Part shown: one piece after another, positions 7,207 to 8,393 of the stretch | Position numbering within the stretch: position 1 is the stretch's first letter | Layout: every line of letters begins with the position of its first letter | Program-made: the position numbers and the translations under genes | The notes under the pieces: model-generated | Database searches by the model: none | What the model was told of the DNA's origin: nothing | What the model saw: the letters and a program-made list of their open reading frames with translations, nothing else | NCBI GenBank assembly: GCA_039931555.1 | Contig: JBDTRP010000056.1 | Coordinates: forward strand, 1-8,393 | DNA from: JAENVT01 sp039931555 | GTDB lineage: Bacteria; Actinomycetota; Acidimicrobiia; Acidimicrobiales; Ilumatobacteraceae | DNA length: 8,393 bases | Reading direction: 5' to 3'

Positions 7207-7219
7207 GGACCTAAGTCCC
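7206..7219. promoter_or_regulatory. DosR-box-like palindrome upstream of the membrane-protein operon
   Basis: The sequence AGGACCTAAGTCCC matches the mycobacterial DosR/DevR core GGGACTWWAGTCCC at 12 of 14 positions and is itself an imperfect dyad. The flanking bases do not match the longer DosR consensus. It sits 76 bases before ATG 7296, a sensible operator distance. DosR controls hypoxia and nitric-oxide responses in mycobacteria; whether a DosR homologue acts here is unknown. Confidence 0.3.
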
Positions 7220-7228
7220 TGTTCACGC

Positions 7229-7236
7229 TGACGTCA
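7229..7236. promoter_or_regulatory. Perfect 8-bp palindrome TGACGTCA in the operon leader
   Basis: TGACGTCA is a perfect palindrome ten bases after the DosR-like site. A weak promoter-like pair (TTCACG at 7222-7227 and TAAATG at 7245-7250, 17 bases apart) surrounds it. The palindrome is short and could be chance, but it lies in the most likely promoter region of the operon. Confidence 0.2.
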
Positions 7237-7280
7237 AGATGCCCTAAATGTTCCACAACCGTTCCGTCGTAGGGATGGAC

Positions 7281-7287
7281 AGGAAGG
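7281..7287 (+). promoter_or_regulatory. Ribosome binding site of the four-TM membrane protein gene
   Basis: AGGAAGG lies eight bases before ATG 7296. It favours this start over the in-frame ATGs at 7248 and 7275, which lack such a tract at good spacing. Confidence 0.7.
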
Positions 7288-7295
7288 ACCCCCTT

Positions 7296-7862
7296 ATGGA
7301 ACTGACCTCGCGAGAGACCTGGGCGGTGATCCACGGATTGGTGCTCGGGACCCTGTACCTCCTGGCATTCGGTGGAGCACTTGCCGGGCTGTGGAGCTTA
7401 CGACCCGGGCTCGTCACCACCGCCGGCCTCCAGGAACGAATGAAACGACTGTACCTCGGCTTCGGGGTCATGGCCGCGACCGCCTGGCTCACGGTGATCA
7501 CCGGGACATGGATCGTGTACCCGTGGTATCGGGCCAAGTTGGCCGGCGCCGACTTTGCCAAGTGCACGGGGCTCGAACTGCCATCGTCGGCATGTTCACC
7601 CCGCGATTTCCTGTTGTCCGACGTGTCGGGAGACACCGCTCGTTGGCACGAGTTTGGCATGGAATGGAAAGAGCACGTTGCCTGGGCCGCACCCTTCCTG
7701 GCTACGTCGGCGTTTCTGCTCGTTCTGTACTACGGACCACGTCTCACGGCACGGCCGTGGCTGAGGATGGCAACCATCCTGATGCTCGTCGGTGGTTTCG
7801 CCGCTGCTGTCGTCGGAGGCGCCTTTGGGGCCTTCATCAACAAGGTCGCACCGATCTCATGA
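7296..7862 (+). CDS. Conserved-looking four-TM membrane protein of unknown function
   Basis: The 188-residue product has four predicted transmembrane helices at about 11-34, 54-76, 128-147 and 156-180. There is a loop of some 50 residues between helices 2 and 3. The loop carries Cys90 and Cys100, which could form a disulfide if exposed outside the cytoplasm. It ends in the segment WHEFGMEWKEHVAW (117-130), whose density of Trp, His, Met and Glu just before helix 3 suggests a functional site. His13 lies at the start of helix 1, and His118 and His127 flank the segment. Histidines near helix ends are compatible with haem or metal binding, but no known cytochrome motif is recognisable, so this is speculation. 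It is the first gene of a tight operon: its TGA overlaps a possible ATG of the next gene (ATGA, 7859-7862). I do not recognise a named family. Two cruder longer starts exist, but the ribosome site fixes ATG 7296. Confidence 0.82.
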   Translation: MELTSRETWAVIHGLVLGTLYLLAFGGALAGLWSLRPGLVTTAGLQERMKRLYLGFGVMAATAWLTVITGTWIVYPWYRAKLAGADFAKCTGLELPSSACSPRDFLLSDVSGDTARWHEFGMEWKEHVAWAAPFLATSAFLLVLYYGPRLTARPWLRMATILMLVGGFAAAVVGGAFGAFINKVAPIS

Positions 7863-7882
7863 GCGCCGAAGGAACACCAACC

Positions 7883-8269
7883 ATGACTGTCCCCGACCAT
7901 CACGACGATGAAGTCGTTCCCGAACTCGCCGGGCTACAGCTGGCCGATCGGCCAGACGGACCCGGCGCAGCGATGATGATCTCCGCCGGGATCGGCATCT
8001 TCGTTCTCGGCTTTCTCACGGTGCTCGCCGAGAAGTCCACCGGCGCGAACACGTGGCTGGCGAAATGGCAGTGGGGCAAGGGTGTCGGTGCGCTTGCCGG
8101 CAAGACCACGCTCGCCTCGGCTGCGTATGTCATCTCACTCGTTGTGCTCTGGGTGGTGTGGCGGGCCAAGAACGTCAACTTGAAGTCGGCGTTCTACGCG
8201 GGTCTCGCCCTTGGCATACTCGGGGCGATCGCGACGTATCCGACGTTCTTCCAGAAGTTCGCCCCGTGA
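7883..8269 (+). CDS. Three-TM membrane protein of unknown function
   Basis: From ATG 7883 the product has 128 residues. A polar, acidic, histidine-containing cytoplasmic-looking tail (MTVPDHHDDEVVPELAGLQL) is followed by helices at about 29-49, 74-94 and 103-119. It ends in a short aromatic segment, TYPTFFQKFAP. A loop with KWQWGKGVGALAGKTT separates helices 1 and 2. GAAGGA ends nine bases before ATG 7883 and supports this start. An in-frame ATG at 7859 would add eight residues and overlap the upstream stop as ATGA, but it has only an AAGG about 13 bases away. Position and spacing make it co-transcribed, and probably co-translated, with the four-TM protein before it and the small gene after it. 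The AGKTT stretch is not a P-loop (GxxxxGK[ST] is incomplete and it lies at a membrane edge). No family assignment is possible from sequence alone. Confidence 0.8.
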   Translation: MTVPDHHDDEVVPELAGLQLADRPDGPGAAMMISAGIGIFVLGFLTVLAEKSTGANTWLAKWQWGKGVGALAGKTTLASAAYVISLVVLWVVWRAKNVNLKSAFYAGLALGILGAIATYPTFFQKFAP

Positions 8270-8393
8270 ACGAGGCCGTTGCCGATCACCGAGCTGACCG
8301 GATTGCCGCTCTCGCGACTGGGTTCGGCGTCGGCCTGATCACGTTCATGCTGACCTGGACCATTGCGGCCAGGATCACTGAGCGGATGCTCGA
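8266..8393 (+). CDS. Small membrane protein, 5' part only (runs off the window)
   Basis: GTG 8266 overlaps the previous stop as GTGA and opens a frame that reaches the window edge. The 42 complete codons encode a short charged N-terminus (VNEAVADHRADRIAALATGF) followed by a hydrophobic helix GVGLITFMLTWTIAARITER. The overlap and uniform strand place it as the third gene of the operon. Only a weak purine tract (AGAAG) lies upstream, consistent with translational coupling to the preceding gene. Length and function cannot be judged from the part visible. Confidence 0.6.
   Translation, partial: MNEAVADHRADRIAALATGFGVGLITFMLTWTIAARITERML

Noticed and set aside
7391..7858. Long upstream extension of the three-TM protein frame
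   Set aside because: It runs antiparallel in sense to nothing but overlaps the four-TM gene in another frame, is rich in Arg/His, and has no membrane segment. The real start is at 7883 (or 7859).

Overview
The window is GC-rich throughout, uses GTG/TTG starts alongside ATG, and carries clear purine-rich Shine-Dalgarno sites. Its gene content includes a secreted TAP-type alpha/beta hydrolase lipoprotein, a two-FtsX-domain ABC permease and ankyrin genes of an actinobacterial flavour. I infer a high-GC Actinomycetota chromosome. Nothing in the sequence fixes a genus, and no rRNA, tRNA, transposase, integrase or CRISPR array was seen.

Layout, left to right. (1) 25-628, minus strand: an ankyrin-repeat gene broken by at least one frameshift and lacking a recognisable 5' end. 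(2) 682-3306, plus: a full-length 874-residue ABC permease of the FtsX/MacB type with no ATPase partner in the window. (3) 3303-3579, minus: a frameshifted remnant of an unrecognised gene, tail-to-tail with the permease and overlapping its stop codon. (4) 3583-3827: no supported gene. (5) 3828-4637, minus: a nucleotidyltransferase with intact GS...D.D catalytic motif, resembling aminoglycoside adenylyltransferases. (6) 4638-5080: divergent intergenic region holding a possible 56-residue small ORF that stops where the next gene's Shine-Dalgarno begins. (7) 5081-6598, plus: a 505-residue lipoprotein alpha/beta hydrolase of the tripeptidyl-aminopeptidase (TAP-like) family with complete Ser-Asp-His triad. 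(8) 6599-7295: about 700 bases with no intact gene. It contains a striking 91-bp imperfect inverted repeat with a third internal copy of its core, a fragment coding for a hydrophobic hairpin, and two palindromic candidate operators. (9) 7296 to the right edge, plus: three tightly packed genes for small membrane proteins, the last cut by the window end.

The left half reads as a patchwork of single genes on alternating strands mixed with decayed genes. The right end is a compact operon: gene 2 can start on an ATGA overlap or 20 bases after gene 1, and gene 3 starts on a GTGA overlap. The operon has a four-TM protein with a conserved-looking W-H-x-F-G-M-E-W-K-E-H segment and paired cysteines, a three-TM protein, and a small TM protein. 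I cannot assign a function to these three. A DosR-box-like palindrome about 75 bases upstream raises the possibility of hypoxia or redox control, which is inference only. This operon, its candidate operator and the 91-bp palindrome are the parts most worth a second look.
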